A stretch of DNA of 64,000 bases. Source: Symbiodinium natans. Taxonomy: Eukaryota > Sar > Dinophyceae > Suessiales > Symbiodiniaceae. The notes under the pieces were generated by a model. The model saw only the letters and a list, made by a program, of their open reading frames with translations. It was not told where the DNA came from and made no database searches. The stretch lies in assembly GCA_905221605.1 (NCBI GenBank), contig CAJNDS010001147.1, positions 743,713 through 807,712 of the forward strand, given 5' to 3'. This document shows, one piece after another, positions 40,535 to 49,823 of the stretch (position 1 is its first letter; each line of letters starts with the position of its first letter). Made by a program: the position numbers and the translations under genes.

Positions 40535-42218
40535 CAAGAAATATCAACAATGGCACTACCAAAAGGAAAAGAAATCAAAACAGAAACTAAGCCCACACGA
40601 ATGAAGACCCTGAAAGCTGTGAGCCCCAGTGTATCACGGCCTTCTTCGTGTGCGAGGTGTGGACTTTCAGCTTCGGGTCGGAGTGTAGCATGTCTTGACC
40701 ATCTCCACTGTGCTCCCGACACTTGCAAAGCATCAAGGCTTCATGGGCCTTGATTGTGGCCCCAAGTCCATCGAGCTGAATGCCAAGGCCTGGGCGTCGG
40801 CGGGTTCATCAACTTACCACAAGCGTTAGACTTGCAGGGCCTCGGGATGAGGGTTAGCGGTTCCTGGCGATCTGGCCAAGAGCCAACGGCATATTGTCTA
40901 CTGTGGTGGCTCTTGATAGTGAACTTGCTTTGCATGCAGACATGAAGAGACGCCTCAAGCTGCTACGGTCGAGGGCAGTGGGATCATCGTCACTGAGGCC
41001 ACTTCCAGTGGTACAGTGGTACAGTGGTACAGACGTATGAGGCTTTCAAGCTCCCGAAATCCCAAAGCCTCCTAAGCAACCCCTTGAATCCTTGAATCCA
41101 AGAGTTGAGGCTGTGGCAGAGTCCAAGACCATCATCTGGAACGGCCCGATGGGCGTGTTCGAGATGTCCAAGTTCGAGATCGGTATCCCTGCCGAAGACG
41201 TAGAAGCACGTGTGGCCTTCAGAGAAATGACTCATGACCCATGACTACCTAGCCTAACCTGACAATCTCGGTCAGCAGTAGTGGGCAGGGACACACTGTT
41301 GGGTGAAGGTCAAAGCTTCCTGAAAGGTTAATTCACACCTGCCTCTACTGATGGTTGTCGTAAGCAAAAGGCAGTAGCTGTTTCAGGATCATGGGGTGAT
41401 GATCCGCTGATGTTTAACCGTAGCTGTTTATCTCAGTTCGTACGTAAACCCTAAACCCTAAACCCTAAACCCTGAGGCACCAAGAAGCTCATGGACGCCG
41501 TGGTCGAGGCGACGGGTGCAGGCGTCATCACTGCCACCCGGCTGAGCTAACGAGGGGGGGGGGGTGTTTCTGCTTTTTGTTGGTCCTAATTTGTGGCAAT
41601 GGGTTTAGGGTTCAGGGTTGAGGGGCTGCATCGTAGGAAGTGGTGGGAATGAAGGTGCTTATCGGTCAGAACTATGAACTGGGCTCTGCATGGTCTAGGG
41701 TTTGGGAGGAAAGACGATGGCACCATTCGAACCCGAACCGAAGACTTGGTCCACGAGACAGTCGAGAGGGGACCTTGAGCTCGCTGAAGTCTGCCTTCTA
41801 GTGGTAGTGTCCTGAGTGCTTGGTTGAGTAGTGTCCTGAGTGCTTGGTTGAGTAGTCCGGAGGCTTCTTACACCTATGCTCCAGCCACATACCGAACTTG
41901 TACCTGTACACAGACGAACACCAGGTCATTGGCGGTGGTGACACCGCCGCCGCATGCAAAAAGTATGGCACCGAGGACAAGGTGGGGGTGAATCAGATAC
42001 TGGTAGGGTGCTCAGGTTCAAGTGTTTGCGGGGTGGGGTGTTGTTGCTGTTTTGGGGATTTTCGGGTATAAGGCTTACAGCTGCTCCAAAACAGCTTGAG
42101 GACATTCTTTAGTCCCTGCCCCTAAACCCTAAACCCTAAACCCCCATGAAGCAGGTCACCCACTGCAGCACTGGTGGCGGCGCCTCGCTTGAGCTCCTGG
42201 AGGGCAGAGAGCTGCCAG
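40182..42218 (+). CDS. PGK: Phosphoglycerate kinase, C-terminal exons
   Basis: Six exons join without a shift: 40182-40211, 40738-40787, 41110-41182, 41477-41532, 41925-41981, 42155-42218. The product reads [84 protein letters not shown] and [20 protein letters not shown], the nucleotide-binding C-terminal half of PGK, the glycolytic and Calvin-cycle enzyme that transfers phosphate between 1,3-bisphosphoglycerate and ATP. The Gly-rich GGGDT and [13 protein letters not shown] motifs are intact. Donors alternate: GT 40212, GC 40788, GT 41183, GC 41533, GT 41982, GC 42219; every acceptor is AG then G. The N-terminal domain (about 290 residues) was not found upstream, and the last few C-terminal residues would lie past 42218, near or inside the inverted repeat. 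No targeting signal can be judged. Confidence 0.85.
40464..40532. repeat. CAG trinucleotide repeat inside a PGK intron
   Basis: About 22 uninterrupted CAG units in the first intron between PGK exons at 40211 and 40738. Frames across it give poly-Gln or poly-Ala and are not coding in this model. Confidence 0.9.
41446..41473. repeat. CCCTAAA array abutting a PGK acceptor
   Basis: Four units. The array runs into the acceptor CCTGAG at 41471-41476 of the PGK exon that starts at 41477. Confidence 0.95.
42122..42142. repeat. CCCTAAA array before the last PGK exon
   Basis: Three units, 12 bases before the acceptor at 42153-42154. Confidence 0.95.
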
Positions 42219-42226
42219 GCCCGAAC

Positions 42227-42257
42227 CCTAGGGTTTAGGGTTTAGGGTTTAGGGTTT
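42227..42257. repeat. TTTAGGG array after the last PGK exon and at the arm boundary
   Basis: A CCCTA unit followed by four TTTAGGG units in reverse sense, starting about 8 bases after the GC donor at 42219. It ends where the left inverted-repeat arm begins. Confidence 0.95.
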
Positions 42258-42325
42258 AAATAAATTTTTTCTTGATCCTAAATAAATTTTTTCTTGATCC
42301 TAAATAAATGTTTTTTTGATCCGCA
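42258..42325. repeat. 21-bp tandem repeat at the arm's outer edge
   Basis: Three copies of an AAATAAATTTTTTCTTGATCC-type unit, matched by three and a partial fourth in inverse at 62798-62872. Confidence 0.85.
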
Positions 42326-42396
42326 TCCCGCCCCTGAAGCCCACATTCGAGCCCTGCCAAATGGAAAACCGGTCCGGACATCGACGCCCTACTTGC

Positions 42397-42426
42397 TGCA
42401 GCCTGGATCTTGGCCAAGGCCGCCTC
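42397..42426 (-). CDS. Short helical exon, left-arm copy
   Basis: Minus strand; reads EAALAKIQAA after CACAG, with a GC as likely donor. A CCCTAAA array (sense) at 42438-42482 precedes its acceptor. Same as 62691-62720 on the + strand. Likely part of the coiled-coil gene carried by the arms. Confidence 0.4.
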
Positions 42427-42437
42427 CTGTGTTTGAG

Positions 42438-42482
42438 GTTTAGGGTTTAGGGTTTAGGGTTTAGGGTTTAGGGTTTAGGGTT
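42438..42482. repeat. Telomere-like array in the left arm
   Basis: TTTAGGG on the + strand, about six units; the right-arm counterpart (62615-62682) is longer, so the array length has changed since duplication. Confidence 0.95.
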
Positions 42483-43068
42483 CCGGTCCTTGCGCTAGTG
42501 CTTTCAGGGTACGGGATGTTGCGGAATAGGGGTTCAAAGTGTGGATGGGTTCTGTGAACACGTCAAGGTCTCTATGCCGGCAGTATTGTAGAGGCCGATG
42601 ATTCGGACGTGTACCTTAGCTAAATGAATTAAGCTACAGCTACAGCGATACCGGACACTGACCCTAAATTAAGCCCTAAACCCCTACCACCCCAACCTGA
42701 GCCTTTCGCCAAAGTCAAAGAGCCTCGGCACTCAGGACTTTAGCTGTGCTCCTGCAAAACAGAAAAATTTCGTTTTGTGCAAGACTCGAAAAGGCTGTTG
42801 GGCTTGGGGAGCTCCGACTTCGGGAACAGGACTTCGCTCCAACAAGGCATGCCATCACGCCATCTTGTTCAAGTGAGGTGCCTCTAGAGTGGGAAAGAAC
42901 CGATGGAACAAGAAGTTTTGACTAATCAGCCCCGAAGAGGATTCGCATCAGGCAGTCGAGTTTGTGAGTCCAGACAGTGGAGCAAGCAGGAGTTCCCAAC
43001 ATCGTTTGGAATTCAATGCCCATGACCATGCCTCCTCCTGAGACAGCTCTGGCATGACGCTGTGAGCA

Positions 43069-43515
43069 GTGCCACAAACGCTTAGGGCAACTCCAAACCA
43101 CAAAGTATCCATCTTTTGCTACTTGCGCGTTCTATGTGAAGGTTGGAGTCTATACAACCAGATGATTGCTGGCTTTTGCCTAGGGATGTTGAGTGCAAGA
43201 AAAAGATCCGAGACAATACGTGGATACCATCTACCCATCTGCTCGAGCCAGAGGCCCATATGTCGAAGCTGCTCTCCAAGCACACGACCCCAAGCATTTC
43301 CAGACCCTAAACACCAAATCATGCACCCAAAATTTGCACCCTGACATCCTAAGTGCCCAACCCCTCAAGCTCAAAAAACACAATGTAGACCAGCTGTGGC
43401 GGCTACAGCAACAGCAACAACAAATAGCACAACCACAACCACGTCAACCACGACGACGACCGCTGAAGGCTTCGGGCCCGCAAGCTTTCTTCTTGGATTG
43501 ACGGTGATGCTATGA
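43069..43515 (+). CDS. Thr-rich ORF with hydrophobic C-terminus, left-arm copy (interrupted)
   Basis: The first frame (43069-43344) ends at a TGA. The Thr-rich tail (AVAATATATTNSTTTTTSTT, then GFGPASFLLGLTVML and TGA at 43513) lies in a different frame after the stop and could be a separate exon after the TAG at 43388. In the right arm a 9-bp deletion makes the whole thing one ORF. A Thr-rich stalk plus a short hydrophobic end recalls GPI-anchored surface proteins; inference only. The opposite strand carries the other arm exons, so this may be a shadow. Confidence 0.25.
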
Positions 43516-43806
43516 CTGGCAAATGCGCGGAATACCCCTGGGCGAGCTTTCGTTTCAAATGATGCTTTGTGCGCCCACGGTGCACCCCTGCCCTGCTCTT
43601 GACAGCAGCGCGGGCCCCCTAAGATTACTTCGGGGAAAGCACGCGGCCCTCACGGTGAGGGTCGTAAGATGGGCTAAAAGGCGAAGGGTTCAGCATCTTT
43701 GGTCTACTGGTAGCACTCAGAAACGGTACCCGCCAATTTTATCGTCACATATCATTCATGGCATAGACACTTACAGACTTTATTATCGACACGTCTGCGC
43801 GAGTGC

Positions 43807-44109
43807 TTGACCTCTGCCCACGCCCGAATGTCGCTCATCCCCGCGATTACGCAGTTTAGGGATTACGGTAGGAAGAGCCTGAGAAGCTCTGAAGCGCAAG
43901 CCTTCCTTCCACACCCTTGCCGGCTTTGTTTAAGCGCACCTGATCTGATCCTGTTCGGGCTTTTAAGCCTGGCGGAGCCGATGGCTACTTCTGAAGTGGG
44001 CTCAGTCGAAACGACCTTGCAGCTTGAAATCTGGCTTGATTCGTGTCAGGACTTCGTCCGGGCTGGGTTTTGCGTGGAGCAGACGTTTCTTGTGACGTCG
44101 CCGCCTTGA
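43807..44109 (+). other. 100-codon ORF broken by an indel in the other arm
   Basis: Left-arm frame differs from the right-arm copy (60988-61296) after residue 54 by 6-bp and about 49-bp deletions. The lack of frame conservation argues against coding on this strand. Confidence 0.4.
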
Positions 44110-44466
44110 GGCCCCAGAGGTTCTCTTGTTTTTTAGAAGAATTGGAGTTTGACACACTTAGCCTCTCCTGAGCTGTCTAGCTTCTCAAAGTTTCAGGTCC
44201 TGTCTTTTTGGCATGGTTCGAGGCTTAGGTTTAAGGCTTAAGGTGAACTGGTTGACGGTTTCGTCGCACTGATTTAGGCTTTAGGGAAGGGTCTCTGGGC
44301 ACGGAAGACCCGCGGACTCCTAGAGCACGAGCCCATGTGGCCAAATTAGCATCGAAACTGTCGTAGAGGAGCCTGGCTCCATTCGTGCTTGGATAGGCTG
44401 CGAGGCTGTGAGGGGCAAGTGTAAAGTTACACTTGGTTAAGGCTTTAGCCCATCCAAACAGCCGCA

Positions 44467-44760
44467 GTGGAAAATCGTCTGCCAGAGACTCTAGTATCCC
44501 TGAAGGACGGGCTAGTCCTTACACAGTACGCGGGGTCCGAAGATGATTTCAGAAATGTTCTGAGAAAAGTGGGATGTATAGACTTTCTGTCTTACTTTCA
44601 GGGTCTTGGAGTCTCTGGGTATCTTGCAAGTGCTTTTCCTACTCTTGAAAGGTCGCCGTGGTCCAGTCACATGCAGCAACAACCTTGGATTTTGATACAT
44701 TGCTTTGCGTCACGGCTAACGCGGCAAAGTCTTCTAGATACTTTACCACTCGAATGTTGA
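44467..44760 (+). CDS. 97-codon ORF, left-arm copy
   Basis: Starts GTG-like or within an exon. Reads NRLPETLVSLKDGLVLTQYA and SEDDFRNVLRKVGCIDFLSY. It differs from the right-arm copy at one residue (Gln/Arg). Good composition, but the opposite strand also carries a 62-codon frame. Unknown function. Confidence 0.35.
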   Translation: MENRLPETLVSLKDGLVLTQYAGSEDDFRNVLRKVGCIDFLSYFQGLGVSGYLASAFPTLERSPWSSHMQQQPWILIHCFASRLTRQSLLDTLPLEC

Positions 44761-45326
44761 GGCCTTTCTTTCGATGTCTTGGTTGTCATTCCTGATTTGG
44801 AGGCTGACGGTGCGAAGTCCAAATAGCCCCATTCGGACGGCGCGCGACAACTCCAAGATTGAACACAAAGCATCTGCACGCTAGACAGTTGAGGTGACGA
44901 CGGCGGTCGAAGCAGCACAGGATGCTGCTCCAAAAGGAAGACGAAACCTGAGGGTTGAGGGTGGAGGGCTTACAGGCCTTCTCCGAAGCAGGATGAACAA
45001 AATCCCGACAAAATCGCTTTGATTTGACCCCTCGCTTCCTTGTTCGGCTCTCTGATCAACACACGAGGTTTTCAGCAAGAGAACAGTGGGATCAGGGAGA
45101 CGGCAATCGAACTGCCTCGAAGCCCGAACCTTAAACCCATCATGATCCTCCTTAAGCGACTCGACCTCCCAACCTTCGCCTCAACTGTTGGACCTTGGAC
45201 ATCCCTTGCTCACACCCCAGAACCTGCAATGCACCTATCAAGTGATCTCTCACAATATCTGTACATGTAAAACACACACACACACACACACATACATCAC
45301 ATACAGAGACAGAGACATGCGCAGGC

Positions 45327-45437
45327 CTTGTTGGCCTCTTCCGCCTCACGGAGCGCTCGCTCATGCTCCTGCCGGGCCTGTGTTGAAGATGGCGAGGCCA
45401 ACAGCTGAACCATATGAGCCTTCTGAGCCCGAAAAGC
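45327..45437 (-). CDS. 37-codon helical exon, left-arm copy
   Basis: Minus strand, phase 0 at both ends, AAAG acceptor and GC donor. Reads AFRAQKAHMVQLLASPSSTQ and ARQEHERALREAEEANK, a charged helix. Identical reading in the right arm (59728-59838). Unknown protein. Confidence 0.5.
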
Positions 45438-45978
45438 CTTTAGAACCCAAAACTCTCTAAACTGGGCAGGGTTCCGGGTAAGCTCCAAACCCTAACTCCC
45501 AAACTCAGGCCCGAAAGCCCTAAAAATGGTTTGGGCTTAGGGGATTGTTCTAGAGTAGGGGCCCAATTTGGCACCCTAAACTAGCTAGGCTATAACAGCG
45601 GCGCGTGAACAGCCCACAATTGAGAACGCTGGAATTGTTTCTACCCTGGTCGGGGCGCGGGTGGAAGGAGTTGGCGCTTAGGCGTTGGGGGTTTTGGGTT
45701 TAGGGTAGGACCGCAGCAGATGCGCGGCTTCCTGCACCAAGCACCAAATACATAGTTATCGCACCGTGGGTTCGCCTCGTCTAGGATCTCAACCAAGGTC
45801 CTCTGTGGAGATAGGCGAAAACACTACAGGCCTGAACACCACCTGAACATCCTTTCGAGCAACCTCTGTGTTATAAACCGGCTTGCCTCTACTTTTTAGG
45901 AATATTTCTTTTCCAATTTTTGAGGCCATCTAGGCCCGAAACCCTTTTCAACCCTAAACTCGAGGTACGTCTGTCGGC

Positions 45979-46014
45979 CTTCTTCGCCGCCTCCAGGGAG
46001 GTTTGCTCTTGAGC
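45979..46014 (-). CDS. 12-codon helical micro-exon, left-arm copy
   Basis: Minus strand; AQEQTSLEAAKK between GCAG and a GC donor, phase 0. The same residues are kept in the right arm (58583-58618). Confidence 0.4.
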
Positions 46015-46253
46015 CTGCGGATCCAAGGGGCCGGCGCTTGGAATGTTTCCCTCGGAACCTTGGAGTTCAGGGGCTTACGGGCTTTAGAGCCTGCATTAGG
46101 GCTTAGGGCTTAAAGGGGCAATGAGTAGGTCCTTAGGATGTTTGATTTTGTTTTCTTCTTGGGTTTAAGAGACTTTGAATAAATACAAAAACAGAAGGTT
46201 TAAAAGGTCCAAGCTCGGCTCAGGTCTCTGGCTAGGGGATGTAGAAGGGGTCT

Positions 46254-46562
46254 TTGACTGAGTGTACAGGGCCCATCTGCGACGGATTGCAAAGGGACTT
46301 GTGGGGAAGAGGATGCCAGTGGCACCCAGTGGTGTTGCAAACGAATGCCGGATTGCCGGATGCTTTCCCGGCCGTGGCGTTTCGCATCAGAGACCAGGGA
46401 TGCCCTTTCATGTGCGATTACCATGAAGATGCCAACAATACGGATTGCGTTGCTATTGTTGTCACTGATGTTCTAGTCAGGTATGAAGATCGAAGAAACA
46501 CCTGCCACGCCTCGCTGGCTTCCTTCGAGCGAACTTGCTTGAAATTGGCCTTCCAGGCATAG
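46254..46562 (+). other. 102-codon ORF, left-arm copy
   Basis: Starts MTECTGPICDGLQRDL. Relative to the right arm it holds 78 extra bases (26 codons, in frame). The ends diverge by a frameshift. Frame conservation is partial, so coding is doubtful. Confidence 0.25.
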
Positions 46563-46690
46563 GAAAAATTAGGCCCGAAACTTAAAGCTACTATCCAGAC
46601 ATAACACCGGGCTGTAACGAGTCTGTCTGAATCATTGATGGGCCAGGAGAACAGGGTCTAAGAGAGAGGTAGATACAGAAGCGATGCGAA

Positions 46691-46951
46691 CTAGAGTGGG
46701 TGTGAGGAAGTGGCTGAAACGCTGGGGTCCGTGATGAAGGCGAAAGGATGGGACTGGTGCACCGCCCCGAAATATACTGTGAATTTCGGCTTTTGGTAAA
46801 GGATGCATGCAAAGCCAAAAGGGCAAGGTATTGTATGGGCTTTTAGTACGCGTGCCAATGACAACTCCTTAAAGCGCACGCGAGATGGACTTTGCACTGT
46901 AGAAGAGTAAGCAACTTCTGGTAGGCATCCCGCCGAAACGGAAACTTGCAA
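46691..46951 (-). CDS. Candidate exon, left-arm copy
   Basis: Minus strand; SPSRVRFKELSLARVLK and a hydrophobic/aromatic stretch. The right arm (57685-57996) has about 22 extra bases upstream of this motif. Unknown. Confidence 0.3.
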   Translation of the reverse strand: MQVSVSAGCLPEVAYSSTVQSPSRVRFKELSLARVLKAHTIPCPFGFACILYQKPKFTVYFGAVHQSHPFAFITDPSVSATSSHPL

Positions 46952-47450
46952 AGCTGTGTCCCGAGCTAGGACTGCGTTTCAACTTCTGAACCTGATTCCC
47001 TTTGCCGTTTCTCGATGCGTTTTCGTCCCTGTGGACTCATCGTTGGGCCAAAAACAAAGCAATCCCAGCCTCCGGGGAGAACATGAGGCCCTGTCGGATA
47101 TACAGGTCTTGAGGTGCTCCTTGTCCTCACTTCTTATTGCTACTGCCGCTGCTACTCCTACGCCTCTGCTACTGTGGATTGTTAGTGGCAAGTTCATTTG
47201 CTCCCAATATCAGCGAATTTCTTCAAAACGGACCTTGATTAGACGCCGCAACTTAGCCCTGCCCCCTCTACAAAGGCTGCCTTGAGAATTGAAATTATGT
47301 GTCAATTCCTGTAGCCTTGCAGAGGGGCATGTGCGACTCACGCAAACCCAGACAAGAGTGTTAAGTTACCATGTGAACTCCTGTGTTGTCTACCCCCTCT
47401 GCTCATAATCATCCAGAGTCTGTCGTTCCCACAACAGTCGACATACTTAC

Positions 47451-47610
47451 CAAACTCATCTTCACAGCCTTTTCCGTAGCAACCCAATTCTTCAACGTTC
47501 CTCCAACACGCCTGCAATCCCTGCATTTCCAGCGACTGTTTTCTGATCCAGGCGGCTGCAGCTTTGATGAAGTCCTTGGGCTCATCGTCGACGCTCTTCT
47601 TCTTTGGCTC
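47451..47610 (-). CDS. Intact 160-bp exon of unknown gene, left-arm copy
   Basis: Minus strand, acceptor CCAG and consensus donor GTAAGT. Reads EPKKKSVDDEPKDFIKAAAA, then WIRKQSLEMQGLQACWRNVE and a Cys-containing end, 53 codons plus one base. Probably the most 5' of the arm-gene exons seen. The right-arm copy is 8 bp shorter and frameshifted. No family recognised. Confidence 0.5.
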
Positions 47611-47895
47611 CTGGCTCAAAGGAGCGCTCTAGAAGGGTGTAGTTAAATCACCTCCATTACCTCCATTCCAACACGCCACATCCCCAGATTCCCGCCTTGA
47701 TGTACAACGTTGGGGGATGCGGAGCGCAACTCTGCATCAATTAAACTCGTGGACTACTTGACTGCCCAAAGCAGAGGCCTGATTACACTATGGACACTAT
47801 GGTACACGATGTGAGAAGCAAGATAGCTTAGTCCTATCACTGATGGCATTGCCAACACGGGTCAGTACTAGTAGTCGTGGCGGCTTGTCGTACGG

Positions 47896-48330
47896 TTGGT
47901 GGCAGCCTTGTGGTGGATAGTAGCGGTCGTGGATTTGGCTGAAGTTGTGGGAGTGGTGGTAGTGGTAGTGATAGTGGTGGTGTGTATGCGGCGCGACGCG
48001 CTTCCTACAATGAGAGGTGGAGTCGATCGACAGAGTGGGGGGCAGATTCACACCTCAGGGTTAGGCGTTGGAGCAACACGCCTACAATCGAATGATGGCA
48101 CTCGCAACGTTTCGACCCAAGCTCCAAGACGGCGAACTCAGTTTACGCACGAACTTGAAAGACTCCGACAATCCCACAGCCGAACATATGAAATTCACGT
48201 TTTGTTCAGAGGAAGAGTGATACTGAGAGCTTTTGTGATACGATGGCAGCCGAAAGCATTGGCCTTTGACTTAAGACTCATGGGGGCACCTTCCAAAGGA
48301 CCAGAACTCATCACAAGCGTTTCGCTGTAA
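47896..48330 (+). other. 144-codon ORF ending at the arm boundary, left copy
   Basis: A hydrophobic N-terminus (VVGVVVVVVIVVV) then a basic region. The stop codon TAA spans the arm's inner end (arm ends 48329). Against the right-arm copy, nine of ten substitutions change the amino acid, so there is no sign of protein-level constraint. Probably not a gene. The antisense frame is also open. Confidence 0.3.
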
Positions 48331-48540
48331 TCCATTCCCCCTAATACTAATACCCTCCTAATATAAAAATCCCCCCGGCCCCAAATACCGATCCCGGGTC
48401 TGTCCCTATTAAAACCTCTACAGAGTTAGGGTGGGATTAGGGGGGGTGGCTTGGCTGCTGAGCCAGCATTACAATAAGGACGGGCTGGTTTCTCGGACAA
48501 ACGATAAGAACCCCCCCTAATAGGGTTTAGGGGTCCACTA
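48331..48540. mobile_element. Worn C-rich inverted-repeat element beside the left arm
   Basis: TTCCCCCTAATAC at 48335 resembles the end of the family B element (14473), followed by CCTCCTAATATAAAAAT. CCCCCCTAATAGGG lies at 48510-48524. The borders are unclear. It abuts the inner end of the arm. Confidence 0.35.
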
Positions 48541-48594
48541 GCCCATACAGTTTGGCTCCCTAGTTTGTTTGGGCGGAAAGGACCAACGGCTTAC

Positions 48595-48840
48595 ACTCCT
48601 CCTCCTCTTCCTCCTCTTCCTCCTCTTCCTCCTCTTCCTCCTCTTCCTCCTCTTCCTCCTCTTCCTCCTCTTCCTCCTCTTCCTCCTCTTCCTCCTCTTC
48701 CTCCTCTTCCTCCTCTTCCTCCTCTTCCTCCTCTTCCTCCTCTTCCTCCTCTTCCTCCTCCTCTTCCTCCTCTTCCTCCTCTTCCTCCTCTTCCTCCTCT
48801 TCCTCCTCTTCCTCCTCTTCCTCCTCTTCCTCTTCCTCCT
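48595..48840. repeat. 9-bp microsatellite (TCCTCCTCT), about 27 units
   Basis: A nearly pure CTCCTCTTC array with a few 3- or 6-bp slips. It is open in nearly every frame, as poly-Glu, Arg-Gly-Gly or Lys-Arg-Arg on the minus strand and Pro/Leu on the plus strand. Confidence 0.95.
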
Positions 48841-49511
48841 TTTGCACTTTGAAGCTGCTGAGCCCATTTTGTTTCCGAAGATTCCCAGTTGCCTCCCATC
48901 CTCACGACGCGTGATGAAGAGAACGTTGGTCAGCGTTAGAGCATCCCTTTCCGGCCATGGTGGCGGAGGGGTCACTGGGGCCGACAGGCAGGGAGTTGAA
49001 GTGAGCATATCAGTTAGTGCTCTATTGTGGTCGTGGTGAGTGTATACCGGGTCCCTTGTGGCTTGGGTCTGTAGACGGGGCTTCCTCTACAGCCCGACTC
49101 CATGAACAAGCAGCAATTCCCTCAAGCCATACATCGCCACTCGCTTCTCTCTCTTTGAAAATGCCTGTCTGCAATCTTCTTTCGCCGAGACAGGGCGCGT
49201 GCCGGTGACACTGGGATGCACTAAGAGTAAGACTACATGGAATCCTTATGAAAGCAACGTGCGTGTAGAGGGGTTTAGATGAAGGTCTGTGTGAAATCTT
49301 GCAACAAACAAAATCACCAGATGCAGTGTTAACTGAAGATAACTGAAACCTGAACCCCAAGCCCTAACCAAGGACGCCACTGTCGCCGTCGTCGCGCCCG
49401 AAGGCACTGGGTTGTCATGACAGGGGCAGTGGGCTCTGACGCACGCGATGGGAATTCATTACTGTAGGGGATTTCAAGGCGTTCGATGAGGAATCCTGTG
49501 ACAGCGATTGT
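48841..49511. other. No firm gene
   Basis: The + peptide RVMKRTLVSVRASLSGHGGG after the repeat (about 48905-48970) is weakly protein-like. Otherwise nothing. Confidence 0.3.
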
Positions 49512-49823
49512 TTGTCGGAAGCTGGGGTGCCTCCAACCGACCGACACTTTCTTTCCCCTGCTCCTATTGAAATTGCCAAATCCTCATTCAACTTCTGGCA
49601 ACGACAAATGTTTGTTGCGGCGAGGCCAGATCTGTGTCAGACATCAATAAAGCGAGCCCTTTTGACTTGTTCACGTATCCCGTGTCGCCCCCCCCCAACA
49701 GGATGCCACTCTAGCCGCTCTAGCCTAACAAGACTACAGACCGAACCTGCTGGCAAGGGGCCAGGGCTCCGGCAAGATGCGAGGGCCTCAGGACCTAGCC
49801 CGTCAGGGAAATCAAGGGCCTGA
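49512..49823 (+). CDS. Candidate exon, unknown
   Basis: The first half reads PIEIAKSSFNFWQRQMFVAA, then RPDLCQTSIKRALLTCS; the second half is Pro/Arg-rich and less likely coding. No family recognised. Confidence 0.3.
   Translation: MSEAGVPPTDRHFLSPAPIEIAKSSFNFWQRQMFVAARPDLCQTSIKRALLTCSRIPCRPPPTGCHSSRSSLTRLQTEPAGKGPGLRQDARASGPSPSGKSRA

Larger units (their letters stand above)
42258..48329 (+). repeat. Left arm of a large inverted duplication
   Basis: Reverse complement of about 56361-62866. Matches can be followed from the TAAATAAATTTTTTCTTGATC repeats at 42258 to GCGTTTCGCTGTA ending at 48329. Matched landmarks: the 97-codon ORF (44467 and 60686), the 37-codon helical exon (45437 and 59728), the 144-codon ORF (47896 and 56794). 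Indels and substitutions separate the arms. Confidence 0.95.
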
